Notes under the pieces: generated by a model | What the model was told of the DNA's origin: nothing | The model's database searches: none | What the model saw: the letters and a program-made list of their open reading frames with translations, nothing else | Made by a program: the position numbers and the translations under genes | Shown: positions 49,993 to 58,431 of the stretch, in pieces | Layout: each line of letters begins with the position of its first letter | Numbering within the stretch: the stretch's first letter is position 1 | DNA from: Stenotrophomonas maltophilia | Lineage (GTDB): Bacteria > Pseudomonadota > Gammaproteobacteria > Xanthomonadales > Xanthomonadaceae | Length of the DNA: 64,000 nt | Direction: 5' to 3' | Assembly (NCBI RefSeq): GCF_002205165.1 | Contig: NZ_NIVS01000020.1 | Location: 434,001-498,000, forward strand

Positions 49993-50523
49993 TCAGGCGA
50001 TCGGGGTGTTGGAGATGATCTCCACCCAGTAGCCGTCCGGATCCTTGATGAAGGCCAGGTGCTTCATGCGGCCGTCTTCCAGGCGCTTCTGGTAAGGCAC
50101 CTGCAGCTCATCGAAGCGCTTGCAGGCGGCCTGGATGTCCGGCACGGACACGCAGATATGGCCAAAGCCGCGCGGGTCGGTATTGCCGTTGTGATAGACC
50201 GGGCCGTCCTGGTTTTCGGTGCCATGGTTGTGGGTCAGTTCGAGCACGCCGGGGAGGCCGGCCATCCACACGCGACGCGCGTCGTCGCCCTCGGGGATCT
50301 GCGTGCCGGCCGGCAGCAGCGCCAGGAAGTACAGGCTGAACTCGGCCTCGGGGAAGTTGCGCAGGTCGATCAGGCGGAAGCCGAGCACGCGGGTGTAGAA
50401 ATCCAGCGAGGCGGTGGCGTCCTTGACGCGCAGCATGGTGTGGTTGAACACGAAGCCGGCGGTCTCGGCAGGCACGTCGGCAGCGACGCCGGGGTGCTCG
50501 CGGAGGGAGGCGGGAAGGGTCAT
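49993..50523 (-). CDS. gloA: Lactoylglutathione lyase (glyoxalase I)
   Basis: Converts the methylglyoxal-glutathione hemithioacetal to S-lactoylglutathione. 176 residues, of the longer eukaryote/Pseudomonas type that usually prefers zinc. Two-module fold with FNHTMLRVKDATASLDFYTRVLG, VLELTHNHG, FGHICVSVPDIQAAC and the final KDPDGYWVEII; the expected metal ligands (His, Glu, His, Glu) are all there. Single-gene unit. Confidence 0.93.
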   Translation of the reverse strand: MTLPASLREHPGVAADVPAETAGFVFNHTMLRVKDATASLDFYTRVLGFRLIDLRNFPEAEFSLYFLALLPAGTQIPEGDDARRVWMAGLPGVLELTHNHGTENQDGPVYHNGNTDPRGFGHICVSVPDIQAACKRFDELQVPYQKRLEDGRMKHLAFIKDPDGYWVEIISNTPIA

Positions 50524-50892
50524 GGGAGAGGTCCTGTCACGATGAAAAGAAGCGCGATGACGCGCGTGCGGACAAGTTTACGGAACGCGGGTGAGGTCTG
50601 GACAAACGCCTGACAGGGCCACGCAAAAAGTTGCATGTGTAACGAGCGATCGATATCCATCGTTGCTTGTAAAAATAGAGGCGACATCGCGCCCGAACAG
50701 GCATGGTGGCGCTTGGCGGCGACGTGCGCGCTGGCTATGCTGCAACGCAGGATGGACGCTGGCGAGTGCGCCGGGTCGATGCGGGTGGCATCGGCGGGAA
50801 GGGAGCCGGCAGAGGTCGGCAGGACGGATATCTGCGTGGGGAAACGCGCAGCCGGCAAGGGAGACGCCGACGTCGTAAAGGGGGGAGGGGAG
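50524..50892. other. Gene-free region upstream of the CopL-like gene
   Basis: No credible gene on either strand; an open frame of 95 codons on the plus strand has no Shine-Dalgarno sequence, domain or plausible composition. AT-richer patches near 50630-50685 may hold the gloA promoter. A possible plus-strand TTGCAT...TATCCA pair near 50631-50659 is weak. Confidence 0.4.
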
Positions 50893-50939
50893 TTGACGCG
50901 CCCCGACCGACGCGCTATTCAATGTTTTGTATATACAAA
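50893..50939 (+). promoter_or_regulatory. Promoter with palindromic operator before the CopL-like/TonB receptor unit
   Basis: TTGACG (50893-50898), 17-bp spacer, TATTCA (50916-50921), then the perfect 14-bp palindrome TTTGTATATACAAA (50926-50939) over the expected start of transcription and 24 bp before the first gene. Such placement is typical of a repressor operator. The AT-rich palindrome stands out sharply from its GC-rich surroundings. The regulator is not encoded next to it. Confidence 0.6.
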
Positions 50940-50963
50940 TAAACCGAGGCTGTTGAGCGCCCC

Positions 50964-51371
50964 ATGTCCTACCGCTTGATGCTGCCATTGCTGCTGATCG
51001 CTCTGCTGGGTGCCGATGGCGTCCTCGGTGCGTGGGCGAGCACGCGCATGGCCCTGCATGCGATGAGCGGCAGCGGTTCACTGGTGGCCGCGCAGGACGG
51101 TACGGCGGGCGAGGCCTGCGACCTTCCCCCGCAGGACGCCGCACCGGCGCTGGCCGGGCATGGCGACCACGAGCGCAGCAAACACCGCGGGGATGCCGAC
51201 TGCGCGGACCGCGCGGCCTGCGATTGCGTCTGCGTGCTGACCTTCTATCCGCCTTCGGCCACCACGCTGTTCGCCACGCGGCATTCACCGATTTCGATGG
51301 ACACGCTGTTCCCGCCGCTGGAGGTTCCCCCCCGGAAGCTCTCGCGCGTCTTCCGACCTCCCATCGCCTGA
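50964..51371 (+). CDS. CopL-family metal-binding leader/regulatory protein (copy 1)
   Basis: 135 residues: signal-like MSYRLMLPLLLIALLGADGVLGAWAS, a His/Cys/Asp-rich middle (CDLPPQDAA, HGDHERSKHRGDADCADR), the cysteine motif CDCVC and the C-terminal RPPIA shared with copy 2 at 57945. These match the CopL family, small proteins upstream of copper-resistance genes in Xanthomonas whose Cys motif is required for copper-responsive expression. It lies between the palindromic operator and the TonB receptor, so it may be the receptor's metal-responsive leader. No copAB here. Confidence 0.7.
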   Translation: MSYRLMLPLLLIALLGADGVLGAWASTRMALHAMSGSGSLVAAQDGTAGEACDLPPQDAAPALAGHGDHERSKHRGDADCADRAACDCVCVLTFYPPSATTLFATRHSPISMDTLFPPLEVPPRKLSRVFRPPIA

Positions 51372-51473
51372 TCTTGTCGTTCCGGCGCCGATACGGCGCC
51401 TGATGTGATCCGCCGTGGCCATCGTGGCCCGCGGATCTTGCCACCAGACAAGACCCCAAGCGGGAGAGAGAAC

Positions 51474-54182
51474 ATGTACGTCAAGACCCATGCCCTGGCC
51501 CTGGCCATCGGCACGCTGCTGAGTGCGGCCGTCACCCCATCGCTGCACGCGCAGGAAAGCCAGCCCGGCCAAGCCGGCGCACGCACCCTGGATACGGTCC
51601 AGGTGACCGGCAGCCACATCAAGCGCGCCCAGTTGTCCGGCGTCGGCCCGGTCAGCGTGATCGATGCCGAAACCATCCAGCGCTCGGGCGCCACCTCGGT
51701 GGATACCCTGCTGCAGCGTCTGCCGGCCTCGGCCGGTTTCGCGGGCAGCCAGAGCAACGCCTACTGGGCCGAAAACGGCTACGGCACGACCCAGGTCAAC
51801 CTGCGCGGCCTGGGCATCAACCGCACGCTGGTGCTGCTCAATGGCCGCCGTATCGTCAATGGCGGCACCGGGGCCAACAGTTCAGTGGACCTGAACATCA
51901 TTCCGGTGGCGCTGATCGAGCGCGTTGAAGTGCTCAAGGACGGTGCCTCGGCCATCTACGGTGCCGATGCGGTGGCCGGCGTGGTCAACATCATCACCAA
52001 GAAGGGCTTCGACGGGGTGCAGGCCTCGGTACGCTATGGCGAAACCACCCGGGGCGACGGGGATGACACGGCGGTCGATCTGGCCTGGGGCGTGACCGGC
52101 GAGCGTGGCTCGTTGATCGCCGGGATCAACTACGCCGAAGGCGGCACCGTGAACATGGCCTCGCGCGCGCCGTGTGGCTTGATCGAATCGGGCGGCAAGC
52201 TGGTCTGTTCGGGCAGTTCGGCGACGATCGGCGGGCGCGCGTTGCTGGCCGATGGCGCGCGCATCAACTTCCGCCAGAACCCGGGTGATCCGCTGTTTGA
52301 AACCTACAACGCGGCCAAGCACAACTACAACGGCAATCCCACGCTCAACGCGGTCAACCCGATCAAGCGGCTGAGCCTGAGTGTGTTCGGCGACAATCAG
52401 CTGAGTGACAGCGTGCGGGTGTTCACCGAACTGATGTACACCAACCGCCAGTCCGATCAGCTGGCCACCGCCGGTTCGCTGGGGGTCTATCGCCCCATCA
52501 ACATCGCTGCCAACCACCCGACCAATCCCACCGGGCAGGATCTGCTGCTGCAACGCCGGCGCCTGGAAGAAGCCGGCCCGCGACACTTCTCGCAGGAGAC
52601 CAATACCTACCGCGCCGTCGTGGGTCTGCAGGGGCAGTTCGGCGTGGGCTGGGACTGGTCGACGGCCTTCAACCTGGGCCGCAACACCGGCGTGGACGGC
52701 TCGGACAATGTGGCCAACCTGGATCGCGTCGAGCAGACGTTGAACCGGGCCATCTGCAGCCCGCTGCCGGGGGCCGCGATTCCGTGCGGCAACTACCTGG
52801 GCTACGGGAATCTCTCCAGGGAGGTGCTGGATTACATCCTCTACACCTCGCGCGATACCGGTGGCAACGAACAGAAGAGTTTCACCGCCAGCCTCAGCGG
52901 CCAGCTCGTGGAGCTGCCCGCCGGCTGGGTGGGCGTGGCCACCGGCGTGGAAGTGCGCAAGGAGCGTGGCTGGCGCAACCCGGATGTGCTGACCGCCTTG
53001 GGCATCGGCAACACCAACCAGCAGGACCCGATCTCCGGCGAGTACACCGCCAAGGAGGCGTACGTGGAACTGGCGGTGCCGCTGCTGCAGGACAGCGTGA
53101 TAGCCGATTCGCTGTACCTCAACCTGGCCGCGCGCCTGTCCGATTACGATCTGTTCGGCCGTGACATGAACTACAAGGTCGGCCTGGATTGGCAGGTCAA
53201 CTCCACGCTGAAACTGCGCGGTACCTATGCGACCGCGTTCCGTATTCCGAACATTCCGGAACTCTTCGGGGGCATCTCCGAAGGTAATCTGACCACCACC
53301 GATCCGTGCAGCCGCTGGAGCAGCCTGCCGGCCGACTCGGTGGTGCGGGGCAACTGCCAGGCGGCAGGGGTGCCGGCCAACTACGTGCAGCCGGGCAATA
53401 CCATCCTGACCACCTCCGGGGGCAACGCGCAGCTCCGCCCGGAAGACGCGACCTCGGTCACCGCGGGCGTGGTGTGGACACCGACGTTCCTGTCCGGGCT
53501 CACCTTGACCGCGGACTACTACAACATCCGCATCACCAATGCGATCCAGCGCGTGGCGGGCTCGACCAAGCTGGCGATCTGCTACAACACGCCAGGCCTG
53601 GCGCATCCGTTCTGCGATGCCAGCAACTTCACCCGCAACCCGCGCACCGGCGAGGTGGATTTCCTGTCCTCGCAGCCGGTCAATGCCGCCAACGAACGCG
53701 CCACCGGCGTCGACCTCGGCGCGCTGTACGAGTTCGGGCTGGCCGGGGTCGATGCCAGCGTCAGCATCGATGCCTCCTACCTGCATCGCTACGACGTGCG
53801 TCCCTACGCCGGCGCGGCGGTGATCGAGTACGCCGGCAAGATCACCGGTGGCCGTGGCAGCTATGCGAAATGGCGCGCGCTGGGCGCAGTGAATCTCTCG
53901 CGTGAGGCATGGTCGGGCAGTTGGACCGCGCAGTACATCGGCCGCACCGACGACATCAATGCCGCGCGTGGCGCGATTGGCGACCACGCGCCGAGCGTGG
54001 TGTATCACAACCTGCAGGCCAAGTACGCCGCGACGCCCGCCCTGGACCTGACCGTGGGTCTGGACAACGCGTTCGACAAGAAGGCGCCCTTCATCCAGAG
54101 CTACACCGACGCCAATACCGACACGATGACCTATGACCTGCTGGGTCGTCGCTGGTATGCCCGCATCGGCTATCGCTGGTGA
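51474..54182 (+). CDS. TonB-dependent outer-membrane receptor
   Basis: 902 residues: signal peptide MYVKTHALALAIGTLLSAAVTPSLHA, TonB-box/linker region around LDTVQVTGSHIKR, plug domain (SVIDAETIQRSGATSVDTLL, VNLRGLGINRTLVLLNGRRI, VEVLKDGASAIYGADAVAGVVN), then a 22-strand barrel ending RRWYARIGYRW. The loops carry several Cys pairs (for example CSPLPGAAIPC). There is no N-terminal signalling extension. GAGAGAG precedes ATG 51474. The substrate is not predictable from the plug; the neighbours point to a metal or metal chelate. Other TonB receptors of this subfamily take up varied nutrients. Confidence 0.95.
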   Translation: MYVKTHALALAIGTLLSAAVTPSLHAQESQPGQAGARTLDTVQVTGSHIKRAQLSGVGPVSVIDAETIQRSGATSVDTLLQRLPASAGFAGSQSNAYWAENGYGTTQVNLRGLGINRTLVLLNGRRIVNGGTGANSSVDLNIIPVALIERVEVLKDGASAIYGADAVAGVVNIITKKGFDGVQASVRYGETTRGDGDDTAVDLAWGVTGERGSLIAGINYAEGGTVNMASRAPCGLIESGGKLVCSGSSATIGGRALLADGARINFRQNPGDPLFETYNAAKHNYNGNPTLNAVNPIKRLSLSVFGDNQLSDSVRVFTELMYTNRQSDQLATAGSLGVYRPINIAANHPTNPTGQDLLLQRRRLEEAGPRHFSQETNTYRAVVGLQGQFGVGWDWSTAFNLGRNTGVDGSDNVANLDRVEQTLNRAICSPLPGAAIPCGNYLGYGNLSREVLDYILYTSRDTGGNEQKSFTASLSGQLVELPAGWVGVATGVEVRKERGWRNPDVLTALGIGNTNQQDPISGEYTAKEAYVELAVPLLQDSVIADSLYLNLAARLSDYDLFGRDMNYKVGLDWQVNSTLKLRGTYATAFRIPNIPELFGGISEGNLTTTDPCSRWSSLPADSVVRGNCQAAGVPANYVQPGNTILTTSGGNAQLRPEDATSVTAGVVWTPTFLSGLTLTADYYNIRITNAIQRVAGSTKLAICYNTPGLAHPFCDASNFTRNPRTGEVDFLSSQPVNAANERATGVDLGALYEFGLAGVDASVSIDASYLHRYDVRPYAGAAVIEYAGKITGGRGSYAKWRALGAVNLSREAWSGSWTAQYIGRTDDINAARGAIGDHAPSVVYHNLQAKYAATPALDLTVGLDNAFDKKAPFIQSYTDANTDTMTYDLLGRRWYARIGYRW

Positions 54183-54189
54183 TTGCGTG

Positions 54190-54215
54190 CGCCCCGCCGG
54201 TTCGCCGGCGGGGCG
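54190..54215 (+). other. TTCG-tetraloop hairpin after the TonB receptor gene
   Basis: CGCCCCGCCGG-TTCG-CCGGCGGGGCG, an 11-bp perfect stem with an extra-stable UUCG loop and no U-run, between the receptor stop and the PepSY gene. It probably stabilises the receptor mRNA and lets only part of transcription pass on. Confidence 0.55.
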
Positions 54216-54240
54216 CCGTTCCTGAGAGAGGATGAAGACG

Positions 54241-54933
54241 ATGAAACCCGCATTCTGGGCACGACGTGCCCACAAATGGATCGGCCTGATCGTGGGCGTG
54301 CAGGCCCTGCTGTGGATGCTCAGTGGCGTCTACATGACGGTGGTGCCGCTGGACGTGATCCATGGCGATCACCTGGCGCATGCGCATGGCGAGGTCCTGC
54401 CACGCGCCAGCGAACGGGTCGCCCCGGCCGAGCTGACCACGCGTTATCCCGGGCTGCGTTCGTTCCGGCTCACGCATGTCCTGGAGCGAGAGGTGTTCGA
54501 TGTACGCGACGCCACCAGCAGATTCCTGGTGGACGCGCGGACCGGCGAGCGGCTGCCGCCGTTGGACCGGGACCAGGCGATCGCACTGGCGCAATCGCTG
54601 TATCAGGGAGACGGGCAGGTCAGCCGGGTGGAATGGATCACCCGGGCCCCCGCCGAAGTGAAGACCCGGCCGGTGCCGATGTGGGCGGTGCATTTTGCCG
54701 ACCGCGGCGACACCACGCTGTACCTGTCGCCGGCCAGCGGTGATCTGCTGGCGCGCCGGCACAGCCTGTGGCGCTGGTTCGACTTCCTGTGGATGTTCCA
54801 CATCATGGATTACGAAAACCGCACGGACGTCAACAACCTGCTGCTGCGCATCGCTGCCATCGCCGGACTTGGCTTCGCGCTCAGTGGCGTGTGGCTGCTG
54901 TTCTACAGCTTCGGTTCGCGGAGGTCGGCATGA
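54241..54933 (+). CDS. PepSY-associated membrane protein (short)
   Basis: 230 residues: N-terminal helix RAHKWIGLIVGVQALLWMLSGVYM, a periplasmic PepSY-like domain of about 150 residues, and a second helix after LWMFHIMDYENRTDVNN. His11 and His187 are conserved with the next protein and could bind haem. The ATG at 54241 is preferred because GAGAGAGG (54224-54231) is then 9 bp upstream; ATG 54232 would abut it. The stop overlaps the next start (ATGA). It looks like a truncated sister of the neighbour that lacks the reductase module. Confidence 0.88.
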   Translation: MKPAFWARRAHKWIGLIVGVQALLWMLSGVYMTVVPLDVIHGDHLAHAHGEVLPRASERVAPAELTTRYPGLRSFRLTHVLEREVFDVRDATSRFLVDARTGERLPPLDRDQAIALAQSLYQGDGQVSRVEWITRAPAEVKTRPVPMWAVHFADRGDTTLYLSPASGDLLARRHSLWRWFDFLWMFHIMDYENRTDVNNLLLRIAAIAGLGFALSGVWLLFYSFGSRRSA

Positions 54934-56768
54934 CACCGTGGATGCGCACGCTGCACAGATGGCTCGGGTTGATCGTCGGCCTGCAGTTCCTGCTCTGGCT
55001 CGGCAGCGGCCTGATGATGAGCCTGCTGGACCCGCAGAAGATCAACGGCACCGCGCACCGCGCGGCCGAGCCCGCGCTGCCGGCCTGGCCGGCCACGACG
55101 CTGGCGCCGGCCGAGGCGCTGCGGGCCGCACGCAACGAGGCGGCCACACTGGACACCGGCTGGCTGCTGGACCAGCCGGTGTACCGGTTGCTGTCACCCC
55201 AGGGCACCGAGCTGATCGATGCGTACAGCGGCAAGCGCATCGAGATCGACCCGCGCTGGGCCCTGCGGCTGGCACAGGCCTCGTATCGCGGCAGTGGCGT
55301 GCCGGCCGATCCGGTCCATCTCGAGAAAACGCTGGAAACACGCGCCCATCCCGATCCGGTCTGGCGCGTGGATTTCGGGGATGAGGCCGGTACCTCGGTG
55401 TACGTCTCGGCCCAGAGCGGCCAGGTGCTGGAGCACCGCAACGACACCTGGCGCCTGTTCGACATCTTCTGGATGTTGCACATCATGGATTACACCGAGC
55501 GCGCCAACTTCAACAATCCCCTTGTGGTCGGCATGGGCATCGGGGGGCTGTGGCTGTCGTTGACCGGTCTATGGCTGCTGGTGGCCAGCGTCCACCTGCG
55601 CGAGTTCATCCCGCGGCGCTGGCGGCGCCGACGCCAGCTGGCGGTGTTCGCGCCCGGTGGCACGCATCTGCGCACGGTCACCGCGGCCAGCGGCGACAGC
55701 GTGTACGTGGCGCTGGCCCGCGAAGGTGTCCACCTCCCTTCCAACTGCGGCGGTGGGCAGAGCTGTGGGTTGTGCGAGGTCCGCGTGCGTGGGGCGGCGT
55801 CGCGGGCCACCGCGGCCGATCGTGCGCACCTGCCGGCGGCCAAGCTCAAGGTGGGCAGCCGACTGGCCTGCAACCTGGTGGTGGATGAGGATCTGGAGAT
55901 CGAAGTCGCCGGTGGTGCCAGCCTCTGGACCGAGCACTGGGCAACCGTTGAAAAGGTGGAGGCAGTGACGCCGTTCCTGCGCGAGATCCATCTGCGCCCC
56001 GACCATCCGGCCGATGCGCAGTTCCAGCCGGGCTGTTATCTGCAGCTGCATGTTCCCGAGTACACGGTGGCGCGCAGCGGGCTGTGGCATCCCGCCGAAC
56101 ACCGGCAGGACTGGGACAGGCTGTCGCTGCCGCCGACGCTGCACAACCGCAGCGAGGTGCGCCGGTCGTACTCGCTGTCCTCGCCCGTGGGCGATGTGCA
56201 GGGGCGGCTGCTGCTGCTCGCACGGTTCAGTCCCGGCTGGCAGGACAACAAGCGGCATCCGCCGGGCAAGGGCTCCACGTATCTGTACACGCTGCGCGAG
56301 GGTGACCGTGTGCGCTACAGCGGCCCCTTCGGTGATTTCGCCTTGAGTGGTGGCGCGCGCGAGAAGGTGTTCATCGGTGCCGGGGCTGGCATGGCACCGC
56401 TGCGGGCGATGATTCACCAGCGGCTCGGCGAAGGAGGGCAGGAGCGTATCCACTATTGGTACGGCGCCCGGAACGCACGCGATTGCCCGTATGACCTGCA
56501 GATGCAGGCGCTGGCCCAGCGGCATGCCAACTTCAGCTGGCACCCGGTGTGGTCGGAGCAGGCCGGCGGTGCGTGGGCAGGCAGGGATGGCGCGGCGGCT
56601 CATGTGCACGAGGTGATGCATGCGCATCTGCTGCAGGCGCATCCGGAGCTGTCCGCCTGCGAGTTCTACCTGTGCGGACCGCCGGCGATGCTGGCGGCCA
56701 CGCGCCAACTGCTGCAGCGGCTGGGCGTCGACGAGGCGCGGATCGCCTACGACGACTTCAAGATCTGA
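54930..56768 (+). CDS. PepSY membrane protein fused to an NqrF-like NADH:2Fe-2S flavoreductase
   Basis: 612 residues. Residues 1-215: PepSY membrane part with helix RTLHRWLGLIVGLQFLLW (His9), a periplasmic domain, FWMLHIMDYTER (His184) and a second helix. Residues about 230-320: plant-type 2Fe-2S domain with Cys273, Cys279, Cys282 and Cys314, the same C-x5-C-x2-C-x31-C spacing as NqrF. Residues 325-612: ferredoxin-reductase module with RRSYSLSS (FAD), GAGAGMAPLRAM (NADH) and FYLCGPPAM, ending YDDFKI. The predicted job is passing electrons from cytosolic NADH to a periplasmic acceptor, plausibly the cargo of the TonB receptor. No other nqr genes are present. Confidence 0.9.
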   Translation: MTPWMRTLHRWLGLIVGLQFLLWLGSGLMMSLLDPQKINGTAHRAAEPALPAWPATTLAPAEALRAARNEAATLDTGWLLDQPVYRLLSPQGTELIDAYSGKRIEIDPRWALRLAQASYRGSGVPADPVHLEKTLETRAHPDPVWRVDFGDEAGTSVYVSAQSGQVLEHRNDTWRLFDIFWMLHIMDYTERANFNNPLVVGMGIGGLWLSLTGLWLLVASVHLREFIPRRWRRRRQLAVFAPGGTHLRTVTAASGDSVYVALAREGVHLPSNCGGGQSCGLCEVRVRGAASRATAADRAHLPAAKLKVGSRLACNLVVDEDLEIEVAGGASLWTEHWATVEKVEAVTPFLREIHLRPDHPADAQFQPGCYLQLHVPEYTVARSGLWHPAEHRQDWDRLSLPPTLHNRSEVRRSYSLSSPVGDVQGRLLLLARFSPGWQDNKRHPPGKGSTYLYTLREGDRVRYSGPFGDFALSGGAREKVFIGAGAGMAPLRAMIHQRLGEGGQERIHYWYGARNARDCPYDLQMQALAQRHANFSWHPVWSEQAGGAWAGRDGAAAHVHEVMHAHLLQAHPELSACEFYLCGPPAMLAATRQLLQRLGVDEARIAYDDFKI

Positions 56769-56776
56769 TCGGCCAG

Positions 56777-56803
56777 GCCCTGCCGGCCGTGTGCCGGCAG
56801 GGC
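56777..56803. terminator. Convergent hairpin between the reductase and DUF411 genes
   Basis: GCCCTGCCGGC-CGTGT-GCCGGCAGGGC (56777-56803), an 11-bp perfect stem without a U-run, between convergent genes. Confidence 0.5.
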
Positions 56804-56811
56804 GATGCGGA

Positions 56812-57336
56812 TCAGGGGTGCTGCGAGAACCCGCTGACCTTGCCGTCCTGTTCCAGCAATCCGACGGTGAATGACTGCCGGTACCCATCCGGCGATTCCA
56901 TGCCAGGCGAGCCGATCGGCATGCCAGGCAGCACCAGGCCGCGCGCCGTGGGGCGTTCGCTCAGCAGGCGCTGGATATCGGCGACCGGAACATGGCCTTC
57001 CACCACGTAACCCTCCACTTCGGCGGTGTGGCAGGAGAGCATCTCGTCGGGAATGCCCAGGCGCTGCTTGATGGCGAGCATGTCCTCGGTGTCGTTGACC
57101 CGCACCGGGAAGCCGGCGGCGCGGACGTGCTCGACCCATACGCCGCAGCAGCCACAGTCCGGACTCTTGTGCACGGTGATCAGGGGCAGGTCCTGCGTTG
57201 CCGCCGCGACGGAGGGCGGTGACACCGACGCTGTGCCTGCGGTGGTGGTGCCGGGCGCTGCCTGGCAGGCGCTGACCAGCAGGGTGGTGCTGAACAGCGC
57301 GATGGCCGGCAGCGCGGTCCTGTTGAAGAAGTTCAT
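56812..57336 (-). CDS. DUF411 (CopG-like) metal-binding lipoprotein
   Basis: 174 residues with a lipoprotein-type signal sequence ending LLVSAC, a Ser/Thr/Ala linker, then the DUF411 domain: vicinal cysteines in KSPDCGCCGVWVEHVRAAGFPV, a further Cys in MLSCHTAEVEGYVVEGHVP and the PGMPIGSPGME tail. DUF411 proteins such as CopG bind copper through these residues and occur in copper-resistance clusters. Last of three minus-strand genes. Confidence 0.9.
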   Translation of the reverse strand: MNFFNRTALPAIALFSTTLLVSACQAAPGTTTAGTASVSPPSVAAATQDLPLITVHKSPDCGCCGVWVEHVRAAGFPVRVNDTEDMLAIKQRLGIPDEMLSCHTAEVEGYVVEGHVPVADIQRLLSERPTARGLVLPGMPIGSPGMESPDGYRQSFTVGLLEQDGKVSGFSQHP

Positions 57337-57397
57337 GACGTTTCCTTTCTATGGAGATGGCCGCGCACGGCAGCGTTGCCGTGCGCGGTCGCCGGGG

Positions 57398-57697
57398 TCA
57401 AAGCATGTTCATGCCGGTGTCGAATTCCTTCGCATCGAGCTTGCCATCGCGGTTGCGATCGCTCATGTCCAGGTGCGGCAGCAAGGGATGCTCGGCAGGC
57501 AGGTCGCTGCGGCGGATGAAGCCGTCGTTGTCACGGTCGAGCTGCTTGAACGCGGCCGCGTGCTTGCTGGTCGGTGCCGCAGCGGGGGGCTTGGCGTGGC
57601 CGGCGTGGTGATCGTGTCCGGCGTGGGCCGACTGGGCCAGTGCGGTCGGCGCGGCGGCAAGCAGGGCGACTACGGGCAGCAGGGTGAACAGGCGCAT
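57398..57697 (-). CDS. Exported EF-hand protein with His-rich linker
   Basis: 99 residues: signal peptide MRLFTLLPVVALLAAAPTALAQ, a His-rich stretch AHAGHDHHAGH that could bind Cu, Ni or Zn, then two EF-hand loops, DRDNDGFIRRSD and DRNRDGKLDAKE (the second has the canonical Glu at position 12). Probably a periplasmic Ca-binding or metal-buffering protein. It lies between the CopL-like and DUF411 genes on the same strand. ATG 57697 begins the signal peptide. Confidence 0.85.
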   Translation of the reverse strand: MRLFTLLPVVALLAAAPTALAQSAHAGHDHHAGHAKPPAAAPTSKHAAAFKQLDRDNDGFIRRSDLPAEHPLLPHLDMSDRNRDGKLDAKEFDTGMNML

Positions 57698-57944
57698 GGG
57701 AATCCTTCGAGAAGATGATTGAAAAGGTGGACGGAGACGGGGCTGCAGACGGAGGGCCGGGCCACGTCGCAGACATCGCGGTCGGGGTGGGGAGGCGATG
57801 CGATGACTGCAGTGGCGCGCTGCTGACGGTTTCGCCATGGCGAGGTGCATGCGGTCGCCACCCTCGCGCTGTGCGGCGGGCGGCAGACGAGGCAGGCAGC
57901 GTCGGCATCGGTCGCCCGTGAGGTGGCCGGCCGTCAGCGGCGGA

Positions 57945-58343
57945 TCAGGCGATGGGAGGGCGGATCCGCCGGTCGGGTGCGAGGCTGCTCCGGCCGGCAA
58001 TGGCGGGCAGGGGCGCCGTGGATCGCGGCAGGCCCATCAGCAACGGCAGCGCGGCGGGCAGCAGCACTGCGCCCTGTTGTGGGCAGTCGCAGTGATCATC
58101 GTCCACACACCCGGCGGCAGGGCCGGGCTGCCCGGCGTCTTCGTCGGCGTGCAGCCCCGGGGCCGTGTCATGGCAGCTGCGCTCGGCAGCGCTGCTGCTG
58201 GCCACCGCGGTGGGCAGCGCCATGGCCGTGGCGGCCCACGCCGAATCGACCGCACTGGCGATCAGCGTCAGGCACAGCAGCAGGAGCGTCAGGGAGCGAG
58301 GCAAGCGCAGGGCGGAGGCAGGTTCGGGACCGGCGCTCACCAT
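57945..58343 (-). CDS. CopL-family metal-binding leader/regulatory protein (copy 2)
   Basis: 132 residues: a signal sequence containing [21 protein letters not shown], an Asp/Glu/His/Cys-rich part ([31 protein letters not shown]) and the C-terminal IRPPIA, matching copy 1 in its CDC motif and tail. First gene of the minus-strand set copL-like / EF-hand / DUF411, with a 247-bp spacer to the EF-hand gene that holds nothing recognisable. A role as copper-responsive leader is inferred from family and neighbours. The start is ATG 58343; an upstream in-frame start at 58361 exists. Confidence 0.68.
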   Translation of the reverse strand: MVSAGPEPASALRLPRSLTLLLLCLTLIASAVDSAWAATAMALPTAVASSSAAERSCHDTAPGLHADEDAGQPGPAAGCVDDDHCDCPQQGAVLLPAALPLLMGLPRSTAPLPAIAGRSSLAPDRRIRPPIA

Positions 58344-58431
58344 AGCATCGCCGCCCGGCAAACCCGGCCATTCCGGTACCGCCGGGACGGACGCAGTAGA
58401 ATCTGCTCAGCCTTCCTTCAAGTGTTCATCC

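Noticed and set aside
50591-50878. 95-codon plus-strand frame before the CopL-like gene
   Set aside because: No Shine-Dalgarno sequence, Arg/Trp/Cys-rich random-looking composition, no motif.
50926-50939. Palindrome read as a Fur or cop box
   Set aside because: It lacks the GATAAT hexamer pattern of Fur sites, and its half-sites (TGTA-N2-TACA) are in the inverse order to the TACA-N2-TGTA cop box.
51882-54275. 797-codon open frame antisense to the TonB receptor
   Set aside because: No domain signal, and the opposite strand encodes a complete receptor with signal peptide, plug and barrel.
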